From 13-1-40CM-64-14 sp036393975 (GTDB taxonomy: Bacteria; Sysuimicrobiota; Sysuimicrobiia; Sysuimicrobiales; Kaftiobacteriaceae): a DNA stretch of 7,262 nucleotides. Under the pieces are notes generated by a model, which saw only the letters and a program-made list of their open reading frames with translations, made no database searches and was not told the DNA's origin. Both the position numbers and the translations under genes were made by a program. Positions within the stretch are counted from its first letter, which is position 1, and the number at the start of each line of letters is the position of its first letter. Below, piece after piece: positions 1 through 6,067 of this stretch. Location: the NCBI GenBank assembly GCA_036393975.1, contig DASWFZ010000033.1, positions 1 through 7,262 of the forward strand, read 5' to 3'.

Positions 1-1105
1 CACAGGTACCACCCGGTGCGGCCAAGGTGACAATTTCCCGGCCATAGTCCGAGTACGCTGCCAACGCGTCGGGATTCACTCCGAACACTGGGCCAGTGGC
101 GGAGACGCCCACGACGTGGTTCAGCATGGCGGGGAGCCGGACCATGTCGTCCATGCGGTCCCAGTTGAAGCCCTCGTTCCCTGCTGACGCCACCAGGACT
201 GCGCCGTGCTTGAACGCATAGTTGACGGCTCGCTGCAACGCTTCTTCCAACTGGTCGAGGCCTGGGCTATCATTCTTGAATATTTCGCTGAAGCTCATGT
301 TGATGACGTTCGCGCCTGAGTTTGCCGCGTACATGATCGCTTTAATAATCGTGCCCCAATCGGCGAACCCACCCCGGCCGGCAACCTTGACGGCAATAAG
401 TGTCACGCGAGGCGCCACGCCCGCTACCCTGTGCCCACTGGCGGCAATTATCCCAGCGACATGAGTGCCGTGACCGATGGCGTCGACCTCCCAGGTCTTG
501 ACATTCGCAAGGTTCACGCCAGGGGGCAGCGGTTGCAGCGGTTCGTCGATGAACGAACGGCTGAGAGTCTGATCGACCTTACCAACCAGCTCCATCTGTG
601 TGTCGTCAATGCCGGTGTCGATCACGGCAACCTTGACCGTCGGGTCGCCGCGGAATCCCGCCGCCCAGGCTTGCTCGGCCCTGGTGACCCTCAGGTTCCA
701 TTGCGCCCACAACAGCCCAGCCGTGGCGGGGTCGACCGCCGGCGGGACGACGGCATTCTGCTCAATGCTGTCGAGGACGATTGGTGTGTCGCTAGGCGGG
801 GTAAAGGACACCAGTTTGTTCTCGGTGAGTCCTTGCACCCCAGGGATGCTGGTCGCAGCGTAGGAGAACGCTGGGTCGGATGACTCCACCACTGCGATCC
901 CGATCTCGTCGTTGCGCTCGACCACTTTTGCTCCGACCGAGGCCACGAGATCATCAATGTTGTCCGGAAGTTGCCCCCCGAGACCCAGTAGGATGTACTG
1001 TTTGGAGTCGCTCGCCTTAGCTGGGGTGGCGGTCCCCATCGGGACCACCATCACCCCCATAGCGAGGATCAGCACTCCAACGGTCAACCTCACGACTGAG
1101 CGCAT
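1..1105 (-). CDS. Secreted subtilisin-like serine protease (S8), 3' end beyond window
   Basis: Predicted exported endopeptidase of the subtilase (S8) family; 368 N-terminal residues are visible and the gene is open to the left edge. The start ATG (1103-1105) has a GGAGG Shine-Dalgarno 8 bases upstream. Residues 1-31 form a Sec-type signal peptide with a hydrophobic core (about 5-22) and an AKA|SD cleavage site; there is no twin-Arg motif. Residues 35-100 resemble an I9-type inhibitory propeptide. The catalytic domain follows: the Asp motif VIDTG (D163), the His motif GHGTHVAG (H212), strand GANVINMS (265-271), and ASAGNEG with the oxyanion-hole Asn at N310. The catalytic Ser motif (GTSMA) should lie in the missing part. 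The Asp-His spacing is 49 residues against about 32 in subtilisin, so there is an insertion near residues 181-206. It has no operon partner in the window. The family call is secure; the substrate is unknown. Confidence 0.95.
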   Translation of the reverse strand, partial: MRSVVRLTVGVLILAMGVMVVPMGTATPAKASDSKQYILLGLGGQLPDNIDDLVASVGAKVVERNDEIGIAVVESSDPAFSYAATSIPGVQGLTENKLVSFTPPSDTPIVLDSIEQNAVVPPAVDPATAGLLWAQWNLRVTRAEQAWAAGFRGDPTVKVAVIDTGIDDTQMELVGKVDQTLSRSFIDEPLQPLPPGVNLANVKTWEVDAIGHGTHVAGIIAASGHRVAGVAPRVTLIAVKVAGRGGFADWGTIIKAIMYAANSGANVINMSFSEIFKNDSPGLDQLEEALQRAVNYAFKHGAVLVASAGNEGFNWDRMDDMVRLPAMLNHVVGVSATGPVFGVNPDALAAYSDYGREIVTLAAPGGTC

Positions 1106-1139
1106 TGACGTGTCCTCCCAGTGAATGTGCTCTTGGTGC

Positions 1140-1157
1140 GAAGTTAGTGGAAACTTC
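1140..1157. repeat. Short inverted repeat upstream of the protease
   Basis: GAAGTT (1140-1145) and AACTTC (1152-1157) are perfect inverted arms around a 6-base spacer, 35 bases upstream of the protease start. It could be an operator or a small leader hairpin in the protease mRNA. Arms of 6 bp can also arise by chance. Confidence 0.25.
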
Positions 1158-1253
1158 TCCCAAATCGTCCGGCCGATGTCGCGTGGCCCGGGCACTACAT
1201 TTGAGAGCAATCGCCGTACCGCTGGGTCTGTTTCCCTTCGAGCCCACCCCAGC

Positions 1254-1283
1254 AAAATAAAAAATATCGGCAGGATCCCGCAA
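1254..1283 (-). promoter_or_regulatory. Weak candidate promoter for the protease gene
   Basis: Read on the minus strand, TTGCGG (1278-1283) and TATTTT (1254-1259) are 18 bases apart and lie in the only clearly AT-rich patch of the intergenic region (about 1250-1270). The leader to the protease ATG would be about 140 bases. Both hexamers are poor matches to the sigma70 consensus, so this is only a candidate. Confidence 0.25.
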
Positions 1284-1517
1284 GACATGAGGGCGATGGC
1301 ACCAGTGCGCCGCCGGATGTCAGACAGTGCTCAGTTGGGGTGAAGCCAATTGATCGGTTGTGCTGCCAGGCACGATGCGGATACAAACGCGATGAGGTCA
1401 TCAGGCGTTGGCAACGACTGAGAGGGGGCGAGGCAGAGACGCGCGGCAGAGTTTTGGGTCGTGGTTACTTGCTGCGGGCGTCGGCGCAAAACACCTACTG
1501 GGACGGGTGACTACCCT

Positions 1518-1552
1518 GGGCCGGTATGAGGGGGAATCTTCCCAGACGGCCC
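1518..1552 (+). repeat. Nested stem-loop upstream of the PAP2 gene
   Basis: An outer stem GGGCCG (1518-1523) pairs with CGGCCC (1547-1552) and encloses an inner stem GGGA (1532-1535) with TCCC (1540-1543). A further small inverted repeat, GGGT/ACCC, lies just before it (1505-1516). No T-tract follows, so it is not an obvious terminator. It may fold in the PAP2 5' leader. No known riboswitch consensus was recognised. Confidence 0.3.
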
Positions 1553-1615
1553 GAAACAGTTGGCGTCGCGCAGGGCGAAGCTCGAGTACTCGCAATCTCC
1601 ATGCAGAGAGGGCGC

Positions 1616-2263
1616 ATGTCCACCCAATCGAAAGGCCAGGCCGTATTCGTAGCCGCTCTCGTCGCCTTCGGTGCCTGGACTGCTGCCGTGTTCACGCCGT
1701 CCCTGGCCACCGCAGATCTTGTGATTACGCGGTGGCTGCAGCAGTACGCTTCCCCCACGCTTGATGCGGTGCTCTCGCTGCTCACACTTCTCGGCAATGC
1801 TGAGATCACCATCGTGCTCGTTATCCTGATGAGCATTGTGTCGGTACGCAGAGGGCAGGCTCCACTCGCCATCGCGCTATGGGCGGTCTTTATTGGAGGG
1901 ACCGCAATCGAGTGGTCAGCTAAGCACTGGCTGCCTCATGCGAATGTCCCGGAGTCCCTGCAGAGGCACGGCCTCAACATCTACCATCACCAGTTCCGTA
2001 CGCCGTATTCGTATCCCAGCGGACATGCCTTCCGCACCCTCCTGCTCACGACGGTGGTCCCCAGGTTATGGACGGGCTCTCGCAAAGGGGCGGCATGGCT
2101 GCGCTACCTGCTTGGTGCGCTCGTGGTGTTGATGGGGGTCGCGCTTGTCTATCTGGGAGATCACTGGGCGAGCGAGGTGGTTGGGGGATTCCTGCTGGCT
2201 TCTGTTGCAGTCGCGGTCCTCCGCGCGCAACGCGGGGAGTCGGCGAGAACTCCTTCAAGCTGA
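1616..2263 (+). CDS. PAP2-superfamily membrane phosphatase with atypical active site
   Basis: Predicted integral-membrane lipid-phosphate phosphatase-like protein of 215 aa with about five or six hydrophobic spans (about 8-27, 49-75, 82-98, 139-149, 161-180, 188-202). The three PAP2 motifs are traceable. Motif 1 is around K103, but the following Arg-Pro is replaced by a segment ending in VP (111-112). Motif 2 is a perfect PSGH (134-137). Motif 3 reads YLGDHW with H183, the expected nucleophile. The Ser-Arg that normally opens motif 3 is Ala-Leu (176-177), and the Asp that supports the His is E187. The two phosphate-binding Arg residues are therefore missing, while both His residues remain. 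I chose the start at 1616 because a GAGAGG lies a few bases upstream. In-frame ATGs at 1601 and 1526 have poorer sites, and the extension adds only polar sequence. Likely substrates in the family are undecaprenyl- or phosphatidyl-phosphates; none can be assigned here. Confidence 0.85.
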   Translation: MSTQSKGQAVFVAALVAFGAWTAAVFTPSLATADLVITRWLQQYASPTLDAVLSLLTLLGNAEITIVLVILMSIVSVRRGQAPLAIALWAVFIGGTAIEWSAKHWLPHANVPESLQRHGLNIYHHQFRTPYSYPSGHAFRTLLLTTVVPRLWTGSRKGAAWLRYLLGALVVLMGVALVYLGDHWASEVVGGFLLASVAVAVLRAQRGESARTPSS

Positions 2264-2281
2264 CAACAGAAACCTCAGAGC

Positions 2282-2296
2282 GATGCGACCCGCATC
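2282..2296. terminator. Possible weak terminator hairpin between convergent genes
   Basis: GATGCG (2282-2287) and CGCATC (2291-2296) form a 6-bp stem with a 3-base loop, just after the PAP2 stop and before the tatA stop from the other side. Neither strand has a T-run next to it, so intrinsic termination is doubtful. Confidence 0.25.
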
Positions 2297-2355
2297 AACG
2301 CGCGAAGCGAGGCGACGTTTGGGGTACGGGGAAGCCGAGAGCGGATACTTACTGC

Positions 2356-2550
2356 TTAGTTTTTGGTTTGTCCTTGTGTCCCCTGCGGTGTGCTTGGCGG
2401 CGCCAACTTGTTTTCGTCGGGGTCTTCCATCGACTTGCGAAAATCACGAATCGTCTTGCCCAAGGCCGCGCCCAGTCCTGCCAAGCGCGATGGCCCAAAG
2501 ATCAGCAGAGCCACGACCAGGACAATGATTAGTTCCTTGCTGATATTCAT
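2356..2550 (-). CDS. tatA: Sec-independent protein translocase TatA/E family protein
   Basis: Pore-forming component of the twin-arginine translocase, which exports folded proteins across the cytoplasmic membrane. The 64-aa product has the full TatA architecture. A short N-terminal transmembrane helix (about 6-18) carries a polar residue (E6) near its start. Then come the FGP elbow (18-20) and an amphipathic helix (about 21-41) with the LAGLGAALGKTIRDFRKS pattern typical of TatA. The C-terminal tail (42-64) is unstructured and rich in Pro, Gln and Thr. The ATG at 2550 was chosen because it places the membrane helix at the N-terminus. A GTG 9 bases upstream, with a G-rich stretch before it, is an alternative start. 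No tatB or tatC is adjacent, so partners must lie elsewhere. The gene is divergent from the CxxC protein gene and appears to be monocistronic. Confidence 0.93.
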   Translation of the reverse strand: MNISKELIIVLVVALLIFGPSRLAGLGAALGKTIRDFRKSMEDPDENKLAPPSTPQGTQGQTKN

Positions 2551-2601
2551 CAAGTTCACCCACCCCGGCACACCGGCATCAGGATGCGCCTTCAATCCCC
2601 G

Positions 2602-2607
2602 ATTATA
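2602..2607 (-). promoter_or_regulatory. Probable -10 element of the tatA promoter
   Basis: The minus strand reads a perfect TATAAT (plus-strand ATTATA), preceded by TG, about 50 bases upstream of the tatA ATG. This predicts a start site near 2595 and a leader of about 45 bases. No good -35 is visible; the expected position is a G/C run. Confidence 0.55.
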
Positions 2608-2669
2608 CACTAACAGACTCGGCGGGGGGCTATGGGTGGCTCCCCGCGCAGGTGGGGGCGGGGTCGGTA

Positions 2670-2678
2670 TGGTACACT
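2670..2678 (+). promoter_or_regulatory. Possible extended -10 for the CxxC protein gene
   Basis: TGG followed by TACACT has the TGn-extended -10 form and lies about 115 bases upstream of the 2792 start, back to back with the tatA promoter. No convincing -35 is seen. The resulting leader would be GC-rich with small GCAG/CTGC pairings that match no riboswitch I recognise. Confidence 0.35.
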
Positions 2679-2791
2679 GAACCTTACGGCGGCAAAGGGT
2701 GTTCCAGCCGCAGCCGCAGGTGCCCGCTGCCGGATTGGCTGATCGGTGTCGTCAGGGTGGGGGATGGCTATCGTTAGGGGGGTGCGCCAGG

Positions 2792-3199
2792 ATGCGCGCG
2801 AGTGACCGCGAGTCGATGACGCCCGTGCGGGTCGAGGTCATTGCGTATGCCCCCACCGCGTTTTTCCACTGCCAGCATTGCGAACTGACGCTCCAGCACG
2901 TCGGAGTCGGCCAGAAGATCCACGACGAACAAACCACTTACGCTCTTCCCCCCGACCTCTCACGCGACTATCAAGCGCTCTCGGAGTGGGTGCGTGCGCT
3001 GACCGAACACTACGGCGGCCAGGTAATCGTCAAAGTGGTCGACGCGGCGTCGGTAGAGGGATTTTGGAAGTCCCTGCGTTACCGCGTGCGTCGCTACCCA
3101 GCTGTCATCGTCGCCGGGCAGGACCGCTGTCTCGGAACCAACACTGCCACAGTCCAGGCTTTCATCGACCGGCACTTGAGCGCGCCCATGTCCGCGTAG
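2792..3199 (+). CDS. Thioredoxin-fold protein with CxxC motif (unknown function)
   Basis: A 135-aa cytoplasmic protein with no signal peptide or membrane span. It has the landmarks of a thioredoxin/glutaredoxin fold. A first beta strand (VRVEVIAYAP, 12-21) leads into a CxxC redox motif, C27-Q-H-C30. A later strand VIVKVVDAAS follows (78-87). Then comes a YPAVIV segment whose P103 sits where thioredoxins have their cis-Pro, and a C-terminal helix (117-129). A third Cys (C113) follows the cis-Pro strand. Between the motif and the second strand are about 45 residues of mostly helical-looking sequence. The start at 2792 has AGGGGGG 9 bases upstream. The next ATG (2816), which also begins before the first strand, has no clear Shine-Dalgarno, and the upstream ATG-like start at 2699 adds implausible sequence. 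It may be cotranscribed with cstA, 110 bases downstream. The fold is likely; disulfide exchange or metal binding are both possible. Confidence 0.75.
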   Translation: MRASDRESMTPVRVEVIAYAPTAFFHCQHCELTLQHVGVGQKIHDEQTTYALPPDLSRDYQALSEWVRALTEHYGGQVIVKVVDAASVEGFWKSLRYRVRRYPAVIVAGQDRCLGTNTATVQAFIDRHLSAPMSA

Positions 3200-3309
3200 A
3201 GACAGAAGTTAAGCACCACGACGGAGGGGGTGGAACTCCGAACCGAGACCGCTGTACCTCTTGTCTAGCAACCGTCCGTCGACCCTGAGTCAGGATGAGG
3301 AGGGTTGCA
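3200..3309 (+). other. Leader or spacer before cstA
   Basis: No clear promoter or terminator is visible in this 110-base gap. AGACA (3201-3205) and TGTCT (3261-3265) could close a long-range stem around it, and small internal pairings such as GGAG/CTCC exist. The cstA Shine-Dalgarno (GGAGGG) lies at its right end. Readthrough from the upstream CxxC gene is plausible. Confidence 0.3.
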
Positions 3310-5199
3310 ATGAATACCCTGTGGGTTGTAATTTTCGGCACCATTGTCATCTATCTGGCCTACAACTTCTACGCAAAGCGCATTGATCGCGAAGTCATTC
3401 AGGCAGATCCCAAACGGGCCACCCCGGCCCGGATGTACAACGATGGCGTGGATTTCATGCCCGCCAGCCGGAACGTGTTGTACGGGTACCACTTTAAGTC
3501 GATTGCGGCAGCCGGACCCATCGTCGGGGTAATCACGGGGGTCAACCTGTGGGGGTGGACGCCCTCCATCTTGTGGCTGCTGATCGGCGTCTCGTTCATC
3601 GGGTGGGCCAGCGACTACAGCGCCATCATGGTCGCGGTGCGCAACGAAGGCAACTCGCTGAGCGCGATTGCCCACCGTCTGATCTCCCCGCGTACCCGCA
3701 CCATCCTGTTCCTGTTCATCTTCTTCTACCTGCTGCTGATTGCGGCCGCGTTCGTCGGGATCTTGGCTCCCATCCTCGTTGGTCGCCCAGACGTTCCGTT
3801 TGGCATCTTCGTTCTCGCGCTGATGGGACTGCTCGCGGGACAGATGCTCTACAAGATGAAGGTGGACTTAGTGCTGGTGACCCTCGTCGTCGTGGTGGTC
3901 ACGATTCTGGCCATGGCGCTTGGACCGCTGGGGGTGAACTTGACGAAAGCGCCGGTGGACTGGAGCCAGGGACCGATCAGCGGGGCGATCGTCGCCATCA
4001 ACAAGTCAGTGGACTCGGGCGGCGCGCTCTATACGGTGATCGATCCCACAAACGCAGACACGCGTATCCCGGCGCCGGGGGCTGATGGCAAGCGCCCGAC
4101 GACGTTGACCTATGATGCCGCGACCGGCGCGATCAAGGTCTTGCCCAGCTATTTACTGTGGGCGCTCTTCCTGCTTGTGTTTAGCTACTTGGGAGCCAAC
4201 CTGCCGATTTGGCGGTTTGCCCAGCCGGTGAACTACATTGGGTTCTGGATCACCGGGCTCGTAATTGTCGGCAGTGGCATCGGGGCAGTCCTGGCTCCCT
4301 TCCTCAATCCCGCGGTGGCGGTATTCAAATCCGCGGCGTTCAAGGGATTTTTCCCTCCGCAGCCGGCGGGTGCTCTCCAACCACTGTGGCCGATGTTATT
4401 TGTGACCATTGCCTGCGGGGCGATTTCGGGCTGGCACGCCTTGTTCGGTTCCGTCGGGACCGCCCGCCAGTTGGAGTACGAAACGGATGGCCTCCCGGTG
4501 GGTGGGGGAGCCATGTTCAGTGAGAACGCGTTGGGACTGCTTTCACTGACGGCCGTGTCCATCTCGGGCGGGGCCGGGGGCGTGGCGTTTGCGAGCGGCG
4601 TCGGCCGCCTGCTTAACGTCGGGACGTTCGGCGCGCTCCCTGTGGCGTACGGGACCGCGCTGGCGTTTGGGGCGTTTGTGGTCATCGTGCTGACGGTGAC
4701 TCAACTGATCTTCCGCCTCATGCGGGTCACGCTGGGCGAGTGGTTGGGCGAGGCGTGGGGGGGATTCAAGAACCAACACGTGGCGACCATCGTCGGAATG
4801 ATCGCGGCGACGCTACTGCTGCTGTCAGGCACCTGGGTGTACCTGTGGCAGCTCTTCGGGGCGTCCAACCAGCTCATGGCGGCGTTGAGCCTGCTGATTG
4901 TGACCGTGTGGCTGGCCTCGACCAAGCGCAACCCGGCGTACGCCGGTATTCCCATGGTGTTCATGTACGTGACAACCATGGCGGCGACGCTGGTGACGGC
5001 GTATAACCTCTACGTAACGATCCTGCTCAAGCCGAGCCTGTCCGCTATCTCGATCTGGGGGGCGTGGGCGATGATCATTGTCGCCATCTTGCTCTTCGTG
5101 ACGGCCCTGGTCATTGGGCTGGACGGCTGGCAGGCGTACATGCGGTATCGGTCGGCACCTCCTCGCGCCGCGCCGGCGCCGGCACGCGCGCGCGGATAG
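3310..5199 (+). CDS. cstA: CstA family carbon starvation protein, putative pyruvate/peptide transporter
   Basis: Multi-span inner-membrane transporter of 629 aa. Characterised CstA/BtsT members import pyruvate with protons or are linked to peptide use in carbon starvation. Family landmarks run in order: YGYHFKSIAAAGPIVG (58-73), WGWTPSILW (81-89), FIGWASDYSAI with VRNEGNSL (97-117), AISGWHALFGSVGTARQLEYE (371-391), GLPVGGGAMFSE (394-405), ASGVGRLL (428-435) and LWQLFGASNQLMAALSLL (512-529). At least twelve hydrophobic spans are visible. An unusually long polar loop (about 211-277) separates two spans where the E. coli protein has only a short link. The tail (616-629) is Ala/Pro/Arg low complexity. 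The start at 3310 has GGAGGG about 6 bases upstream; an ATG 15 bases earlier is less well placed. No YbdD-like small partner gene follows; a strong terminator does. Confidence 0.93.
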   Translation: MNTLWVVIFGTIVIYLAYNFYAKRIDREVIQADPKRATPARMYNDGVDFMPASRNVLYGYHFKSIAAAGPIVGVITGVNLWGWTPSILWLLIGVSFIGWASDYSAIMVAVRNEGNSLSAIAHRLISPRTRTILFLFIFFYLLLIAAAFVGILAPILVGRPDVPFGIFVLALMGLLAGQMLYKMKVDLVLVTLVVVVVTILAMALGPLGVNLTKAPVDWSQGPISGAIVAINKSVDSGGALYTVIDPTNADTRIPAPGADGKRPTTLTYDAATGAIKVLPSYLLWALFLLVFSYLGANLPIWRFAQPVNYIGFWITGLVIVGSGIGAVLAPFLNPAVAVFKSAAFKGFFPPQPAGALQPLWPMLFVTIACGAISGWHALFGSVGTARQLEYETDGLPVGGGAMFSENALGLLSLTAVSISGGAGGVAFASGVGRLLNVGTFGALPVAYGTALAFGAFVVIVLTVTQLIFRLMRVTLGEWLGEAWGGFKNQHVATIVGMIAATLLLLSGTWVYLWQLFGASNQLMAALSLLIVTVWLASTKRNPAYAGIPMVFMYVTTMAATLVTAYNLYVTILLKPSLSAISIWGAWAMIIVAILLFVTALVIGLDGWQAYMRYRSAPPRAAPAPARARG

Positions 5200-5213
5200 C
5201 CGAATCATTCTCG

Positions 5214-5230
5214 GATAGCTCGGCGCTATC
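5214..5230 (+). repeat. Small hairpin after cstA
   Basis: GATAGC (5214-5219) and GCTATC (5225-5230) form a 6-bp stem with a 5-base loop, directly before the main terminator stem. The GGATAGC sequence also occurs at the cstA stop (5194-5200). It may stack with the terminator but has no T-tract of its own. Confidence 0.35.
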
Positions 5231-5232
5231 GG

Positions 5233-5271
5233 GAGGCCGCACTCGGTTTCGGAGTGCGGCCTCTTCTCTTT
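5233..5271 (+). terminator. Rho-independent terminator of cstA
   Basis: Arms 5233-5244 and 5252-5263 are a perfect 12-bp inverted repeat (GAGGCCGCACTC and its complement) with a 7-base loop, followed by the T-rich TTCTCTTT (5264-5271). It sits 34 bases after the cstA stop. The other strand lacks a T-tract, so it should act mainly on cstA, although the convergent gene ends 5 bases from the tail. Confidence 0.93.
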
Positions 5272-5275
5272 GTCG

Positions 5276-5920
5276 TCAGGTGTCGGTGGTCACGGCGTGC
5301 GCCAGTTCACGGAAGGTCTGGAACAGCCGTTCTGCGCTGCCACGCTCAGGACGGGGAGACCGCAGGTGCACCTCGAGGTGCGGGTGTGTGCGTCGGATCG
5401 ACAGACGCCAGATGGCGGGACTGATCGCCTGAAACTCCTGCCAGAGGCGGTGGGCCACTTGGGAGGCGCGCCCGCCGCTATAGGCCACTTGCACGTTGGA
5501 GTCCTCCCAGTCTGCCCGCTGCCAATCGGCCAGCGCCAGACGCTGGAGGGCGTCGCGGCCTGTCCAGCCCCGCCGGTCGCCTGCTTCGACCTCAAACCGC
5601 GGAGGCTGCGCTAACCGTGCCCGCAGGATGAGAAAATCGCGCCGTCCGTGTAGCCGTCCCCATCCCCACATGAGACCTACGTCTCGGGGTTCGAGTACGA
5701 CGAGGACTTCGGCGTCGAGGAAGGGGTCAGTAGGCTGGGCGATCTTCAGTTCGACCACGGAGCTTCCCAGCCAGCGCATCGTCGTGCGTCGGCCAAGCAG
5801 GGGCAGCCCGCCCTGCAGCCAGCGCAAGAGGGCGTTCCCCTTGCGGAGGTTCCACTGAACACCGAGGGCGAACCACGCGACGACGACGAATACGACGGCG
5901 ATGGCGATAGGTGATGTCAC
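5276..5920 (-). CDS. Single-span membrane-anchored protein of unknown function
   Basis: A 214-aa protein that I do not recognise. One N-terminal transmembrane helix (about 4-20) is followed by the basic stretch NLRKGN, which predicts an N-out anchor with a cytoplasmic body. The body begins with a Leu/Trp/Arg-rich segment (29-52). A likely alpha/beta domain follows, with the strand-like runs VVELKIAQ (55-62), AEVLVVLEP (70-78) and FLILRARL (95-102), and then mixed helices. It is rich in Arg (about 13%) and Trp and contains no Cys. The GTG at 5920 was chosen because AGGA lies 5 bases upstream and the membrane helix then starts at residue 4. A GTG at 5968 would add a Pro-rich extension and lies at the predicted transcription start. 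The gene is convergent with cstA and divergent from the ArsA-like operon. It is a real gene by start site, promoter and membrane anchor; its role is unknown. Confidence 0.75.
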   Translation of the reverse strand: MTSPIAIAVVFVVVAWFALGVQWNLRKGNALLRWLQGGLPLLGRRTTMRWLGSSVVELKIAQPTDPFLDAEVLVVLEPRDVGLMWGWGRLHGRRDFLILRARLAQPPRFEVEAGDRRGWTGRDALQRLALADWQRADWEDSNVQVAYSGGRASQVAHRLWQEFQAISPAIWRLSIRRTHPHLEVHLRSPRPERGSAERLFQTFRELAHAVTTDT

Positions 5921-5970
5921 GGGTATCCTATGCGGGGCGGGTGGTGACGACCCCAGAGGCCGTGACACTG

Positions 5971-5979
5971 ATCATACCA
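5971..5979 (-). promoter_or_regulatory. Extended -10 promoter for the membrane-anchored protein
   Basis: The minus strand reads TGGTATGAT, a TGn-extended -10 element. The predicted start lies near 5964, giving a leader of about 45 bases to the GTG at 5920. The -35 region is weak, as is usual for extended -10 promoters. Confidence 0.55.
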
Positions 5980-6003
5980 AACCCCGCGCCTCATGCGATT
6001 CCG

Positions 6004-6031
6004 TTGACAGTGCAAGGTCACCAGGTACAAT
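6004..6031 (+). promoter_or_regulatory. Near-consensus sigma70 promoter of the ArsA-like operon
   Basis: A perfect -35 TTGACA (6004-6009), a 16-base spacer and -10 TACAAT (6026-6031) precede the first small gene. The predicted start is near 6038, giving a leader of about 30 bases. This is the best promoter in the window and suggests steady, strong expression of the operon. Confidence 0.85.
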
Positions 6032-6067
6032 TGTGGAAGACTCGCTTGGCGCGCGTAACGAGGTCCC

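Larger units (their letters stand above)
1106..1615. other. Divergent intergenic region, about 510 bases without a convincing gene
   Basis: This region separates the leftward protease gene from the rightward PAP2 gene. The open frames in it (for example 1125-1343 plus and 1195-1401 minus) have no Shine-Dalgarno, no recognisable domain and an unnatural Arg/Ser/Pro-rich composition, so I do not call them. It holds the protease Shine-Dalgarno and weak promoter candidate, a short inverted repeat (1140-1157), and a nested stem-loop (1518-1552) about 65 bases before the PAP2 start. A very weak plus-strand promoter possibility is TTGTGC (1358-1363) with TACAAA (1382-1387), 18 bases apart. Confidence 0.6.

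Noticed and set aside
431..883. Open frame of 150 aa on the plus strand
   Set aside because: It lies antisense to the subtilase gene, which has a signal peptide, two catalytic motifs and a Shine-Dalgarno. The frame has no domain, and its Arg/Gly-rich composition is typical of a shadow.
2685..2791. Riboswitch in the leader of the CxxC protein gene
   Set aside because: The GC-rich leader has small local pairings, but none of the conserved motifs of cobalamin, TPP, SAM or similar riboswitches could be found.
3204..3260. 5S rRNA-like segment (GAAGTTAAGC, a conserved 5S stretch) before cstA
   Set aside because: Only this 10-base stretch matches. The preceding CCGAACTCGG helix and the later GCGCCGATGGTA region of 5S rRNA are absent, so chance is the likely cause.
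3549..4085. Open frame of 178 aa on the plus strand inside cstA
   Set aside because: It is in another frame of a well-conserved transporter gene, very Arg/Gly/His-rich, with no Shine-Dalgarno.
4233..4685. Open frame of 150 aa on the minus strand inside cstA
   Set aside because: It is antisense to conserved CstA motifs, Pro/Ala/Thr-rich and without a start signal.
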